Assembly (NCBI GenBank): GCA_040767925.1
Contig: JAXGNN010000003.1
Coordinates: 124,001-188,000, forward strand
From: Phil1 sp040767925
GTDB taxonomy: Bacteria > Bacillota > Clostridia > Christensenellales > CAG-138
Direction: 5' to 3'
DNA length: 64,000 nucleotides
The notes beneath the pieces are model-generated. The model saw only the letters and a list, made by a program, of their open reading frames with translations, was not told where the DNA came from and searched no databases. This document shows positions 54,095-62,600 of the stretch, piece by piece. Made by a program: the position numbers and the translations under genes. Within the stretch, counting starts at the first letter, position 1; each line of letters starts with the position of its first letter.

Positions 54095-55396
54095 TCAATC
54101 CGCCCGGGCGGCCTTCTCCACCTCGATTGCGCTCGAAACGAGGAGGTCGATGGTCTTATCGAGCACGACCTGCTCCTCGAAATATAGCCTGTCTTCCTCG
54201 GTGAGCTTCGCCTTGAACTCCGCGGCCTTCTCGCCGAATTGCTTGACGTATTCGTCGACTTTGGCCTCGGTCTCCTCAGGCTCCGCCTTGACGCCCTCCG
54301 CATTTGTGATCGCCTCGAGCACAAGCTGGCTCTTGACGCGGGCGGCGGCGTCCCCCCTCATCTCGGAACGCATGGAATCTATTTCCATGCCGGTGTATTT
54401 CGCGTAGTCCTCGAGCGATATGCCCTGCATGCTCAGCCTGTAGCGGAAATCGTTGAGCATGCGGTCCACCTGGCGCTCCACCATGGCGTCGGGGATGTCC
54501 ACATTGGCGTTCTCCACCGCGGCGCGGATGACGTCGTTCTCACGGGCGGTCTTCGCGCTGCGCTCCTCCTTCTCCTCAAGCTCCTTGCGCTTGCGCAGGC
54601 GAAGCTCCTCGATCGTCTGGCAGTCGGAAACGTCCTGCGCGAAGTCGTCGTCCGCCTCGGGCAGCTCCTTGACGCGCACAGCGTTCACCTTGACATGGAA
54701 AACAGCGTCCTTGCCCTTGAGCTCGTCGCTGTGGTACTCTTCCGGGAATTTCACGCTGATGTCGCGCTCCTCGCCGGCAACCATGCCGACCATCTGCTCC
54801 TCGAAGCCGGGGATGAACGTATGGGAGCCGATGACGAGCGTCTGCCCCTCGGCGGTGCCGCCCTCGAAGAGGACGCCGTCGACGGAGCCGGAGTAGTCGA
54901 GGTCGACCTCGTCGCCTTCCGCGACGGGGCGCTCCATATCGATCATGCGGGCGATTTTCTCGCGCTCGCGGTCGATTTCCTTTTCGACCATTTCATCCGT
55001 AACATTATACTCGCGCCCTTCTACTTCTATACCCTTGTACAGGCCGAGCGAAACCTCGGGTTTCACGGCGACGGTCGCCGTAAAAACGACCGGTTTTTCC
55101 CGCGCCGCCTCGACGATGGAAACGTCGGGCTGATCCACGGGCAGCACGTTGTGCTCCTCGACGGCCGCCTTGTAGGCGTCCGGATAAACTATATCGAAGG
55201 CGTCCTCAAAGAAGACTTCCCAGCCGTATGCGTTCTCGATCACCTTGCGCGGCGCGTGGCCCTTGCGGAAACCCGGTATCGTAATGTTCTTCCTCGTCCT
55301 GAAATACGCTTTCTCAACCGCGGCCTCGAAGTCCTCCGCGCTCACCTCGACGGTCAGCTTCACCTTGCTGCCCGCGAGCTTCTCGATGCTTGCCAT
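54095..55396 (-). CDS. tig: Trigger factor
   Basis: 433 residues. The N-terminal ribosome-binding domain contains the signature GFRKGHAPRKVIEN. An FKBP-type isomerase domain spans about 150-240 (GDEVDLDYSGSVDG, GSHTFIPGFEEQMVG), and a long helical C-terminal domain follows. It is a ribosome-bound folding helper. ATG at 55396 has GGAGGATACT before it. A plausible but weak -10 box (TATACT, 55465-55470) lies upstream. Confidence 0.96.
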   Translation of the reverse strand: MASIEKLAGSKVKLTVEVSAEDFEAAVEKAYFRTRKNITIPGFRKGHAPRKVIENAYGWEVFFEDAFDIVYPDAYKAAVEEHNVLPVDQPDVSIVEAAREKPVVFTATVAVKPEVSLGLYKGIEVEGREYNVTDEMVEKEIDREREKIARMIDMERPVAEGDEVDLDYSGSVDGVLFEGGTAEGQTLVIGSHTFIPGFEEQMVGMVAGEERDISVKFPEEYHSDELKGKDAVFHVKVNAVRVKELPEADDDFAQDVSDCQTIEELRLRKRKELEEKEERSAKTARENDVIRAAVENANVDIPDAMVERQVDRMLNDFRYRLSMQGISLEDYAKYTGMEIDSMRSEMRGDAAARVKSQLVLEAITNAEGVKAEPEETEAKVDEYVKQFGEKAAEFKAKLTEEDRLYFEEQVVLDKTIDLLVSSAIEVEKAARAD

Positions 55397-55518
55397 AGTA
55401 TCCTCCGTCACAAAAAATAAGCTTCCTCCCGGCGGTGTACGCAACATGCGGACAGACAGCCGTCAGTATAGCTTATCATAACGACTCATAGAATGCAATT
55501 GTATTGAAATGTCGTAAC

Positions 55519-56091
55519 TTATTTTTTGCCGTCCGTTTTCTTTTCCTTCGCATCCTTCATATGCTGTTCTTTTATGGCCTTTTCCCGCGCGAGATAACCC
55601 GAGAGGATGCTCTGCGCGAGCAGCTTCCCCGCGAGCGCCGCGATGGCGGCGCGTCCGGCGGACGCGGCCTCCCCCGTCCCGAAGCCCGCGTCCTGACGCG
55701 CGCTTCCCTCGCCCGCGAACGCGCGCGCGAGCGCCGCCTCAAATTCGGCGCAGAACATGTCGTATGCGTCGGACAGGCCGGAGCTTTGGGTAAAAAGGCC
55801 GATGAGGCCGATCGTCTCGCTGATCGAGAACACCTTTTTCAACAGGCAGACCATGACGAGCGTCGCCATCTGCTCGCGTCCGTAGCGCTTGCCGCCCGGC
55901 GGGATGATCACCTTCTGCTTGACGTAATTGTTGATCATGGTGGCCGTGACGACGGGACCGTCCTCCTCCGCGAAAAGTGAAAGCGACTCCTCGAGCACGA
56001 GCACCACCTGGTCCATATAGAGCGGGATGCCCGGGAGCTCGTTCCAGCGAGGGCACCGAAACGCGGCGGCTTTTTCCGGCGTGATCTGCAT
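55519..56091 (-). CDS. DUF1836 domain-containing protein (putative DNA-binding)
   Basis: 190 residues. FRCPRWNELPGIPLYMDQVV and VTATMINNYVKQKVIIPPGG match the DUF1836 family, whose N-terminal part looks like a MerR-type winged helix (GGKRYGREQMATLVMVCLLK). The C-terminus is alanine-rich and ends in a lysine-rich tail. The function is unknown. RBS AGGGAGGAAGTAT. It is divergent from the GDSL hydrolase with back-to-back promoters, so it could be that gene's regulator. Confidence 0.85.
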   Translation of the reverse strand: MQITPEKAAAFRCPRWNELPGIPLYMDQVVLVLEESLSLFAEEDGPVVTATMINNYVKQKVIIPPGGKRYGREQMATLVMVCLLKKVFSISETIGLIGLFTQSSGLSDAYDMFCAEFEAALARAFAGEGSARQDAGFGTGEAASAGRAAIAALAGKLLAQSILSGYLAREKAIKEQHMKDAKEKKTDGKK

Positions 56092-56119
56092 ATACTTCCT
56101 CCCTTTGCAGCATGATGCG

Positions 56120-56149
56120 ATTATAGCACAGGTTTATTAAAACCGTCAA
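56120..56149 (-). promoter_or_regulatory. Promoter of the DUF1836 gene
   Basis: TTGACG (56144-56149) and TATAAT (56120-56125) are 18 bases apart on the minus strand. The -35 box is six bases from the divergent promoter's -35 box. Confidence 0.75.
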
Positions 56150-56155
56150 ATCCTG

Positions 56156-56184
56156 TTGACATGTTCATATGTTCCAGGTATAAT
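56156..56184 (+). promoter_or_regulatory. Perfect-consensus SigA promoter of the GDSL hydrolase gene
   Basis: TTGACA (56156-56161), 17 bases, TATAAT (56179-56184). Both hexamers and the spacing are consensus. A palindrome sits at the start of transcription. Confidence 0.88.
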
Positions 56185-56192
56185 CTGTTTAT

Positions 56193-56211
56193 TCTAGTAT
56201 TGATTACTAGA
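56193..56211 (+). promoter_or_regulatory. Operator-like palindrome at the GDSL gene transcription start
   Basis: TCTAGTA and TACTAGA are perfect seven-base arms around TTGAT, starting about two bases after the predicted start site. A repressor bound here would block the strong promoter. Confidence 0.6.
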
Positions 56212-56262
56212 TTATGGCGTTTTATTGAACATTATGTAGACGAAGCGTGAGGGATGGCAAGA

Positions 56263-56979
56263 ATGATGAAGATGCAGCAGACGATCCGGGCGAAGATTTA
56301 CGGCGATTCTATCATGAAAGGGACGGTGTTGGACTGCGCGTACCGCTACCACGCCACGTTCGACCGTTTCATCCACAGGTTTTCCGAGCGGTTCAACATC
56401 GAGGTGGACAACCGCTCCCGCTTCGGCATCACGATCGACAAGGGCTACAAGCTCCTCCGGCAGGACATCGAGGCCGGCATGGACTGCGATTTCGCGCTCA
56501 TCGAGTTCGGCGGGAACGACAGCAACTTCAGATGGGATGAGATCAGCCGCCATCCCGAAGGGGAGCACGAGCCCCTCACCCGCTTCGATCACTTCAAGGA
56601 GGTCTGCCGCGCGATGGTCAAAGACCTGCGCGCGGCGCGGGTGCGGCCCGTGATGATGACGCTGCCGCCCATCGATTCCGAAAAGTACCTGAGCTTCCTC
56701 ACGCGCAACGGCAACGACAGGAACCGCATCCTGCAGTGGCTCGGCGCGCCGGAGGTCATCCATGACTTCCACAAGAGCTATTCCGACGCCATCGCGGAGA
56801 TCGCAAAGGAAACGGGGACGCCCCTCGTCGACGCGCGAAGCCCTTTCCTCAGCCGCGGCGACTACGACAGGCTCATGTGCATCGACGGCGTGCACCCGAA
56901 CGAGGACGGGTATGAGCTCATCGCGCGCGCGTTCAGCGAATCCATCCCGAAGCTGCTGGCGGACTACCTGCTAGTTTAG
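56263..56979 (+). CDS. SGNH/GDSL hydrolase family protein
   Basis: 238 residues, no signal peptide. IYGDSIMKG near 12-20 is block I with the nucleophile serine, EFGGNDSNF is block III, and CIDGVHPNEDGY is block V with the Asp-His pair. Such enzymes are esterases or lipases acting on acyl or acetyl groups; the substrate is unknown. ATG at 56263 has GAGGG nine bases upstream; the ATG at 56254 is too close. Controlled by a very strong promoter plus an operator-like palindrome. Confidence 0.85.
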   Translation: MMKMQQTIRAKIYGDSIMKGTVLDCAYRYHATFDRFIHRFSERFNIEVDNRSRFGITIDKGYKLLRQDIEAGMDCDFALIEFGGNDSNFRWDEISRHPEGEHEPLTRFDHFKEVCRAMVKDLRAARVRPVMMTLPPIDSEKYLSFLTRNGNDRNRILQWLGAPEVIHDFHKSYSDAIAEIAKETGTPLVDARSPFLSRGDYDRLMCIDGVHPNEDGYELIARAFSESIPKLLADYLLV

Positions 56980-56994
56980 AGTATGTTTAGCGGA

Positions 56995-57031
56995 AAGAAT
57001 CCTCGCTGCAATAGCGAAGATTCTTCTGTTT
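56995..57031 (+). terminator. Terminator after the GDSL hydrolase gene
   Basis: AAGAATCCTCGCT pairs with AGCGAAGATTCTT with one mismatch around a five-base loop and is followed by CTGTTT. It lies 15 bases past the stop. Confidence 0.65.
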
Positions 57032-57093
57032 AATAAGTGAATGCAGGAATTGGAATGCAAATCCGGTACCCAGCCACAATCGCCGATTCCCTA

Positions 57094-57690
57094 TCAATTT
57101 AAGCTGCCGGATAGTACCGGAGTTTCTGTAGGCTCCGGAATTTGAGTTTCTGTCGCTGTCGGAGTCTCTGTCGGAGAGGGCTCAGCCGTCGGTTTCACGG
57201 TCGCCGTCGGGGAGGCCGTCGCGGTCGGCTTCACGGTCGCGGTCGGCTTCACGGTCGCCGTGGTCGTCGGCTTCGGGCTTTCCGTGGCGTTCGGCGAAGG
57301 CGATGGCGAAGGAGACGGGCTTGGCGTCGCCGAATTTATGGGAAGCGAGCCGGCGTTGGTTTCCGTGGGATTCGGGCTCGCGGTCTGCGTCTGCGTCTGC
57401 GCTGCGGTCGGCAAGGCCGCGCCGATATCGCCGCCGTATTCCCTGAACAGCGTCTCGAGCGTCACGAGATCGACCCACTCGCCCGCCTCGTTTTTATACT
57501 GCATCATGCCGCCGACGATTTTGACGGGCGGCAGATCGTCGAACGTGTCGTCGTAGACGGCGTCCAGTTCGGCCACGGACTGGCCGCCCGTGTTGTTTAA
57601 AAGCAATATGGCGACGACGACCAGCGACGCGGCGAGCGCCGTGCCGAGTATCGCGATGATCAATTTCAGCGTTTTTCTCGACTGCCTCAT
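57094..57690 (-). CDS. Membrane-anchored protein with long Pro/Thr/Ser-rich C-terminus, unknown function
   Basis: 198 residues. An N-terminal membrane segment (LKLIIAILGTALAASLVVVA) is followed by a short folded region (DDLPPVKIVGGMMQYKNE, VDLVTLETLFREYG) and then about 100 residues of repeats such as PSPSPSPS and VKPTATVKPTA. The tail probably crosses or lies in the cell wall. RBS AAGGGGTGAAAC. It lies ten bases after the SpoIID/LytB-domain gene, so the two exported proteins may work together. Confidence 0.65.
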   Translation of the reverse strand: MRQSRKTLKLIIAILGTALAASLVVVAILLLNNTGGQSVAELDAVYDDTFDDLPPVKIVGGMMQYKNEAGEWVDLVTLETLFREYGGDIGAALPTAAQTQTQTASPNPTETNAGSLPINSATPSPSPSPSPSPNATESPKPTTTATVKPTATVKPTATASPTATVKPTAEPSPTETPTATETQIPEPTETPVLSGSLN

Positions 57691-57700
57691 GTTTCACCCC

Positions 57701-60472
57701 TTACCTGTTGCTCTCAACGTAATCGATGATCCGGTTGAGGAAAATTCCTTCCGGCGAATCATCCGTATAATCGCCTCTATCCATGTAGTACCTTGCTATA
57801 GTATAAATGCTTCTGGTCATCGGCGCACCGTATAGAATAATGGTACGGCTGCCATTTGTAAGCTGAATGTACGACCTGAAAATAAATTCCGTATCGAGGT
57901 TATCATCGTCGATGCCTACGCGCACGGACGCGAAGCGAATGCGCCCGTCGACCGTTTCCACGATATAATCATAGGTCGTGCCGCCCTCCGTCCAGTAGGA
58001 CTTTCCGTATCCCGTAGGCAGCTCGTCGTTCTGGCAGATGACGAACGGATAGGCGCCGTAATGCTGCGGATAATGGAAGGAAACCGTGCCGTATTCCACG
58101 AGCTTGTAGCCGTCGATGCCCGTCGAAACGAGCGCGCCTCGCGTGGATTCGGCGATGCCGCTCTTGAAGCGGATGCCGCTTTGGCCCGTGATCCTCGCGG
58201 AAAAACCGTGATACGAAAGCAAATCGGTAAAGTCCTCGACCTTCGTCGCGGCGTAAGCGTTGTTGGCGAACGAGAGCAGCCAGACGCTCATTCCCCTGGG
58301 CGTGCCCGCCTCATTATAAAGGTACATCACGGCATTCGTCGCGGCGTTCGTATAGATATTGGCCGTCAATACGCCGCCTGATACCGCCCCCTGATACGCG
58401 ACGCCGTCCACCCAGAGCATGGTGTCGGCATAGCCGGAAGGGATATTCACGCTCACGGCATAAGCCGTAAGGCCCGCCTCATCCCCCGCCGCCGCCGCGG
58501 TGAGGAGCTTCGCGTAGCGGGCGGAAATATAGCCCGTCTGCCCGTTGAAGTTGATCTTATGATAGGCAGCATCCGCGTTCCACTCGATGAGCGCAAACAC
58601 GTTGCCGGGTACGGCCGTGCCGAGCTGGCCCGCGTCCGCGTTCGGCGCCGAACGGATAGGCAGGGAGCTGACGATGTTCGTCACGGCGGCCTTGGTGAAC
58701 GTTCGCTCGGGCGCGGATTTCAGGATGTAGCCGGAGCCGCTTCCATATGCGATTTTGACCCATGTTTCGCTCGTGTTCTGGATGAGTACGCAGGCGTCCG
58801 CCTTCAGGATGCCGAGTATGACCGAATTGGCGTTGCTCCGCGCGTACACATACGCGTCGTGCCCAAGCACATCGTATGTTTTCTGGAACGCTACGGCTGA
58901 AATATCGCCCAGCGTATCGGGGGCGGTGAGGCTCGCGTGCGGCGCGACGGCGCAGCCTGGGAAATAAAAGTCGAGAATTTGCGTATAGGTATGCCCCGCC
59001 TTCGCGCGCTCAATCGCGCCCTGCTGCGAGAGGCCCACGCCGCTGCCGTGGCGCGCGTGGCGGATCGTATAGCTGTCGACGAGCGCGGGGTTGGCCGCGT
59101 TGTAATTGGGAACCAGCCAGTAATGGCTCAGTTCCCCGCGCGTGAAGAAACCGAGCGGCTTGCCGTTGGCGGGGGCGATGAAAAAGTCGATATCCTTGAG
59201 GTTGACGGCGACGGGGCCGACGACGGCCGTTCCGCCCGCGACGATGCCCGTAAATGTCACGTCGACGGAGCAAAAGTGCGTGCAGATCTGCGCGGGGTCG
59301 GCGCCGTCGTGATGCCTGCAGGCGGCGTCGTAGCACGCGCCGTTCGCGATCGAAATGCCCGCCACGGTCACATTGGCTGCGGACAGCCCGGAATAGCCCA
59401 ACTCCGTAAGCTTGGGAATGAGGGCGTTGGCGATGAGGGAAAGCACCGTCGTTTCGCCGCCGGTCGGGACGGCCGGGATGGTTACGCTTTCAATATAACT
59501 CGTCGCCTTCAGGTCATATTCGTCATACCGCACCGATTCCGGGCCGCTCTGCCCCTCGCCCGTCCACTCGTTGTTCGAAACTTCGGTATAGCCGCCGTTG
59601 GTGTTGCAGTAATAAGCCCGGATGGCGCTGCCGCCCCATGTCAGCACCTGCCCCGCCGTCGCGTCCACCGCGGCGCTCGTGTCGTCAAAGACATAGATGC
59701 CGAAGTAAACCTGGCTCGCGTTGTAATCGTGAACGTCGAACACGCGGCCGTCCGTGCGTTTGGACTTGACGGCGAAGTTGCGCGCGACGATCGCCTGCGC
59801 CCGCTGCGCGGCCGCGGGCTTGCCCGAGCCGATCTCCGCGGGGAGCACGCCCTTAAGATATTCCTCGATATAGACGCGGTTGACGAGATAGATGCCTGTC
59901 CAGAGGCGGCTTCCGGCGTACAGGCCGGAATTCGTCTGATAATAGCAGTTCAGCTCGCCCTTGTATATCCTGTCGGACGCGGGCGAGACGTTGGATACCT
60001 TGGCCACTTTGAAATAATTATAGGAAAGCCCGGCAGGGGGCGCGTATTCCTTAAAATAGAAGCCCGCGGCGGAATAAAGCAGCGCGCCGTCCGCGGAGCG
60101 CAACTCCAGGCTCGTCCCGTTCACGGCTACGATGTAGGCATAGTCGCTCTCCACCCGGAAGACGGGCGTGTCCGAAGCGTCGCACAGCGCGTAATTGCCC
60201 GTGAACGTGACCGTCGCCGTCATATGGTCGGCCTGCGAGAGCAAAACGTTCACATAGCGCGGGTCGGGGGACGGGCCGTATGAAAACGGCGCGTATTTCG
60301 GCTGCGGGTCGTACGTGTGGCGCTCCTCGGGCGGGGCGCCGTCGTCCTGATTCTCCGGGGCGAACGGATCGTAGACGCCGCTCTCCTCCCCGTTCCCCTC
60401 GGCGCGCGAGGCGGACGGAACCAGCGCGAAAAGCAGCATAAAGGCGATCAGCAGGCAGACGAATCTTCTCAT
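57701..60472 (-). CDS. Exported SpoIID/LytB-domain protein with SH3-like repeats
   Basis: 923 residues. A signal peptide at 1-24 (RRFVCLLIAFMLLFALVPSA) is followed by an acidic linker. The SpoIID/LytB domain spans about 190-490 (VYIEEYLKGVLPAEIGSGKP, AIRAYYCNTNGGYTE, RHARHGSGVGLSQQGAIERA). Two SH3-like segments follow (WVKIAYGSGSGYI and KINFNGQTGYIS), and the C-terminal 250 residues are of unknown fold. SpoIID-type domains cut glycan strands (lytic transglycosylase). No Shine-Dalgarno sequence precedes the ATG, and the -10 box of its promoter is six bases away. Confidence 0.85.
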   Translation of the reverse strand: MRRFVCLLIAFMLLFALVPSASRAEGNGEESGVYDPFAPENQDDGAPPEERHTYDPQPKYAPFSYGPSPDPRYVNVLLSQADHMTATVTFTGNYALCDASDTPVFRVESDYAYIVAVNGTSLELRSADGALLYSAAGFYFKEYAPPAGLSYNYFKVAKVSNVSPASDRIYKGELNCYYQTNSGLYAGSRLWTGIYLVNRVYIEEYLKGVLPAEIGSGKPAAAQRAQAIVARNFAVKSKRTDGRVFDVHDYNASQVYFGIYVFDDTSAAVDATAGQVLTWGGSAIRAYYCNTNGGYTEVSNNEWTGEGQSGPESVRYDEYDLKATSYIESVTIPAVPTGGETTVLSLIANALIPKLTELGYSGLSAANVTVAGISIANGACYDAACRHHDGADPAQICTHFCSVDVTFTGIVAGGTAVVGPVAVNLKDIDFFIAPANGKPLGFFTRGELSHYWLVPNYNAANPALVDSYTIRHARHGSGVGLSQQGAIERAKAGHTYTQILDFYFPGCAVAPHASLTAPDTLGDISAVAFQKTYDVLGHDAYVYARSNANSVILGILKADACVLIQNTSETWVKIAYGSGSGYILKSAPERTFTKAAVTNIVSSLPIRSAPNADAGQLGTAVPGNVFALIEWNADAAYHKINFNGQTGYISARYAKLLTAAAAGDEAGLTAYAVSVNIPSGYADTMLWVDGVAYQGAVSGGVLTANIYTNAATNAVMYLYNEAGTPRGMSVWLLSFANNAYAATKVEDFTDLLSYHGFSARITGQSGIRFKSGIAESTRGALVSTGIDGYKLVEYGTVSFHYPQHYGAYPFVICQNDELPTGYGKSYWTEGGTTYDYIVETVDGRIRFASVRVGIDDDNLDTEFIFRSYIQLTNGSRTIILYGAPMTRSIYTIARYYMDRGDYTDDSPEGIFLNRIIDYVESNR

Positions 60473-60478
60473 GCAACA

Positions 60479-60507
60479 ATTTTAGCCGGAAAAAGCCGCT
60501 GATTCAA
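60479..60507 (-). promoter_or_regulatory. Promoter of the SpoIID/LytB gene, inside a terminator
   Basis: TTGAAT (60502-60507) and TAAAAT (60479-60484) are 17 bases apart. The -35 box is in the loop of the upstream terminator, and the -10 box is six bases before the ATG at 60472. Confidence 0.5.
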
Positions 60508-60512
60508 GCGGC
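60489..60512 (-). terminator. Terminator after the SpoU methyltransferase gene
   Basis: GCCGCT and AGCGGC (60507-60512 and 60495-60500) form a stem with a six-base loop and are followed on the minus strand by TTTTTCC. Confidence 0.75.
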
Positions 60513-60549
60513 CGCGAAGCAATTTGTCATTTGTTTACAGGTGTTCTGT

Positions 60550-61311
60550 TTATCGATGCATCATGCGCGCCAATTCGTAAATTAATATCCCTGCGGCGAC
60601 GGAGGCGTTAAGGGATTCCGCGAATCCGTACATGGGCAGTTTGTATTTCACGCACATAGCCGCCGCCTCGTCCGAGACGCCCGCGCCCTCGCTGCCGATG
60701 ACGAGCGCGCAGCGCTCCCCCGGCTCGGGCAGCGCGTCCGTGCCCTTGAGATGCCCGCAGACGAGCGTGAAGCCCTGCGCCGAGAGGCGCGGAAGTTCCT
60801 TCACGAGCGCCCCCTGCCAGATGGGCAGGTGATAGATCGAGCCCATGGCGGCGCGCAGGGGTTTCGGCGCGTACGGATCGGCGCAGCCCTCGCCCAAAAG
60901 GACGCCCGCTGCGCCCATGGCGTCCGCCGTGCGGATGATGGCGCCGAGGTTGCCGGGATCCTGCACCCCGTCGAGCGCGACGACGAGGCCCGCCGGGTAA
61001 TACTCCGGCAGGGCGCTTTCGGGCGTCTTCACGGTGGCGCACACCCACTGCGGAGTCTCGGTGCGCGCAAGGGTTTCCATCACGGCGCGCGTCACGGTGT
61101 GGACGGCGGCGCCGCTCCCCTCGAGCACGGCCCGCATCAGGTCGTGCCCCTCCTCGAGGAAGGCCTCGACGAGCTCCGCGCCCGAAACGACCGCCTCGCG
61201 AACGAGCTTGTCTCCCTCGATGAAGTGGAGCCCCTGCTCGCTCCTGCCCTTCCGCGCGGCGAGCGCGCGGGCGAGCTTCACCCTTTCGTTTCGCGTGCTT
61301 TCGATGAGCAT
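60550..61311 (-). CDS. TrmH/SpoU family RNA 2'-O-methyltransferase
   Basis: 253 residues. An N-terminal substrate-binding domain (NERVKLARALAARKGRSEQG, FIEGDKLVREAV) precedes the SPOUT knot with LDGVQDPGNLGAIIRTADAM, ALVIGSEGAGVSDE and LNASVAAGILIYELAR. It methylates ribose in rRNA or tRNA; the site is not evident. RBS AAGGAGAAACG. It lies downstream of infC-rpmI-rplT. Confidence 0.92.
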   Translation of the reverse strand: MLIESTRNERVKLARALAARKGRSEQGLHFIEGDKLVREAVVSGAELVEAFLEEGHDLMRAVLEGSGAAVHTVTRAVMETLARTETPQWVCATVKTPESALPEYYPAGLVVALDGVQDPGNLGAIIRTADAMGAAGVLLGEGCADPYAPKPLRAAMGSIYHLPIWQGALVKELPRLSAQGFTLVCGHLKGTDALPEPGERCALVIGSEGAGVSDEAAAMCVKYKLPMYGFAESLNASVAAGILIYELARMMHR

Positions 61312-61352
61312 CGTTTCTCCTTGCGAAAAATACGGGAATACGGGCGGACATT

Positions 61353-61384
61353 ATGTCGGGCGGATATGGAATCCGCCCCTACAT
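61353..61384. repeat. REP-like palindromic element
   Basis: GGGCGGAT and ATCCGCCC (61358-61365, 61371-61378) flank ATGGA, and outer ATGT/ACAT continue the symmetry. The GTAGGGGCGGAT form is familiar from dispersed intergenic repeats of gut Clostridia. It lies between rplT and the SpoU gene. Confidence 0.55.
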
Positions 61385-61450
61385 AAATCCCGCCGCGCCG
61401 GCGCTTTCATCGTTTTCGATTGCCCCTACCGCCGCGGCGGCGTACCACTC

Positions 61451-61466
61451 ATTGTCAATTGACAAT
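61451..61466. repeat. Perfect 16-base palindrome near rplT
   Basis: ATTGTCAATTGACAAT lies just past the rplT stop. It shares its core with the motif at 50055-50070. Confidence 0.5.
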
Positions 61467-61470
61467 TCCC

Positions 61471-61827
61471 TTACGCCCTCGCCTGATCCGCAACCTTGAC
61501 CAGCTCGCGGAATGCGTTGAGGTCGCTGATGGCGAGCTCGGCGAGCACCTTGCGGTTCACGTCCACGCCCGCGAGCTTCAGCCCGTTGATGAGGCGGCTG
61601 TAGTTCGTGCCGCAGATCCGCGCGCCGGCGTTGATGCGGGCGATCCAGAGCCTGCGATACTCGCGCTTCTTGTTCTTACGGCCCACGAAGGCGTAGGCCA
61701 TGGACTTCATCACCTGTTCGGTTGCCGCGCGGTACTGCTTGCTCTTGGCTCCGTAATAGCCCTTGGAAAGCTTGAAAACCTTGCGGCGCTTCTTAACGGC
61801 GTTGACCGCCCTTTTGATTCTTGCCAT
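61471..61827 (-). CDS. rplT: Ribosomal protein L20
   Basis: 118 residues. MARIKRAVNAVKKRRKVFKL and GYYGAKSKQYRAATEQVMKS are diagnostic. L20 assembles the large subunit and represses its own operon through the leader. It is the last gene of infC-rpmI-rplT. Confidence 0.97.
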   Translation of the reverse strand: MARIKRAVNAVKKRRKVFKLSKGYYGAKSKQYRAATEQVMKSMAYAFVGRKNKKREYRRLWIARINAGARICGTNYSRLINGLKLAGVDVNRKVLAELAISDLNAFRELVKVADQARA

Positions 61828-61842
61828 TTTTCGTGTTCCTCC

Positions 61843-62040
61843 TTACTTGTACGGGATGAGCTCGCGGATCTTTTTGGCTTCGCACTCGGCGATGTAGCCC
61901 GTCTGGCGCAGGCCGCGAAGGCGCTTCGTGTCCTTCTTGGTCAGTATGTGCCTTTTATAGGCCTTGGCGCGCTTGATCTTGCCGCTCTTGGTAAGGTTGA
62001 ACCTCTTGGCTGCACCCCTGTGGGTCTTGATCTTAGGCAT
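61843..62040 (-). CDS. rpmI: Ribosomal protein L35
   Basis: 65 residues. MPKIKTHRGAAKRFNLTKSG and KRHILTKKDTKRLRGL are family motifs. It is part of the large subunit and sits between infC and rplT. Confidence 0.97.
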   Translation of the reverse strand: MPKIKTHRGAAKRFNLTKSGKIKRAKAYKRHILTKKDTKRLRGLRQTGYIAECEAKKIRELIPYK

Positions 62041-62067
62041 GGGGTAATCGTCCTCCTGTCGGAAATA

Positions 62068-62586
62068 TTAGTTGGCTTTCGGCGTAAGTACCATCGTCAT
62101 GTTACGGCCTTCCTGCTTGGCGGGGCGCTCGATGAGCGCGTTCTCCTTCACCATTTCAAAGAAGGTGTTCATGACATCCAGCCCGATTTGCCCGTGCTTG
62201 GCCTGGCGGCCGCGGAAGCGAATCGAAACCTTGACCTTGTCTCCGTTTTTAAGGAATTTGGTGCAAGCCTTCGCCTTAACTTCCATGTCGTGCAGATCGA
62301 TCGTCGCCGAGAGCCGTATTTCCTTAATCTCGATGACCTTCTGGTTCTTGCGCTGTTCCTTCTCACGCTTGGTCTGTTCAAAACGATACTTGCCGTAGTC
62401 CATGATCTTGCATACGGGCGGCGTCGCCTGCGGCGCGATCTTGACGAGATCCAGGTCGGCCTCCTCGGCCATCCTGATCGCCACGTCGATGCTCACGACG
62501 CCTTGCTGGTTGCCCTTCTCGTCGATGAGCCGGACTTCCCTGTCGCGGATTTCCTCATTGATCAAGAGTTCTTGGCTGGCGATAAT
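62068..62586 (-). CDS. infC: Translation initiation factor IF-3
   Basis: 172 residues. LINEEIRDREVRLIDEKGNQ and VCKIMDYGKYRFEQTKREKE are the N-domain and linker; GDKVKVSIRFRGRQAKHGQI is the C-domain. No ATG, GTG or TTG lies near the expected start; GGAGG is six bases before ATT at 62586, so ATT is the likely start codon. Rare start codons are typical of infC and allow IF-3 to control its own synthesis. Confidence 0.93.
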   Translation of the reverse strand: MIASQELLINEEIRDREVRLIDEKGNQQGVVSIDVAIRMAEEADLDLVKIAPQATPPVCKIMDYGKYRFEQTKREKEQRKNQKVIEIKEIRLSATIDLHDMEVKAKACTKFLKNGDKVKVSIRFRGRQAKHGQIGLDVMNTFFEMVKENALIERPAKQEGRNMTMVLTPKAN

Positions 62587-62600
62587 CGAACACCTCCAAA

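Noticed and set aside
57701..60472. Reading the 923-residue protein as SpoIID itself
   Set aside because: It is far longer, has SH3-like and other C-terminal domains and is not next to spoIIID/murA-type neighbours, so only domain similarity is claimed.
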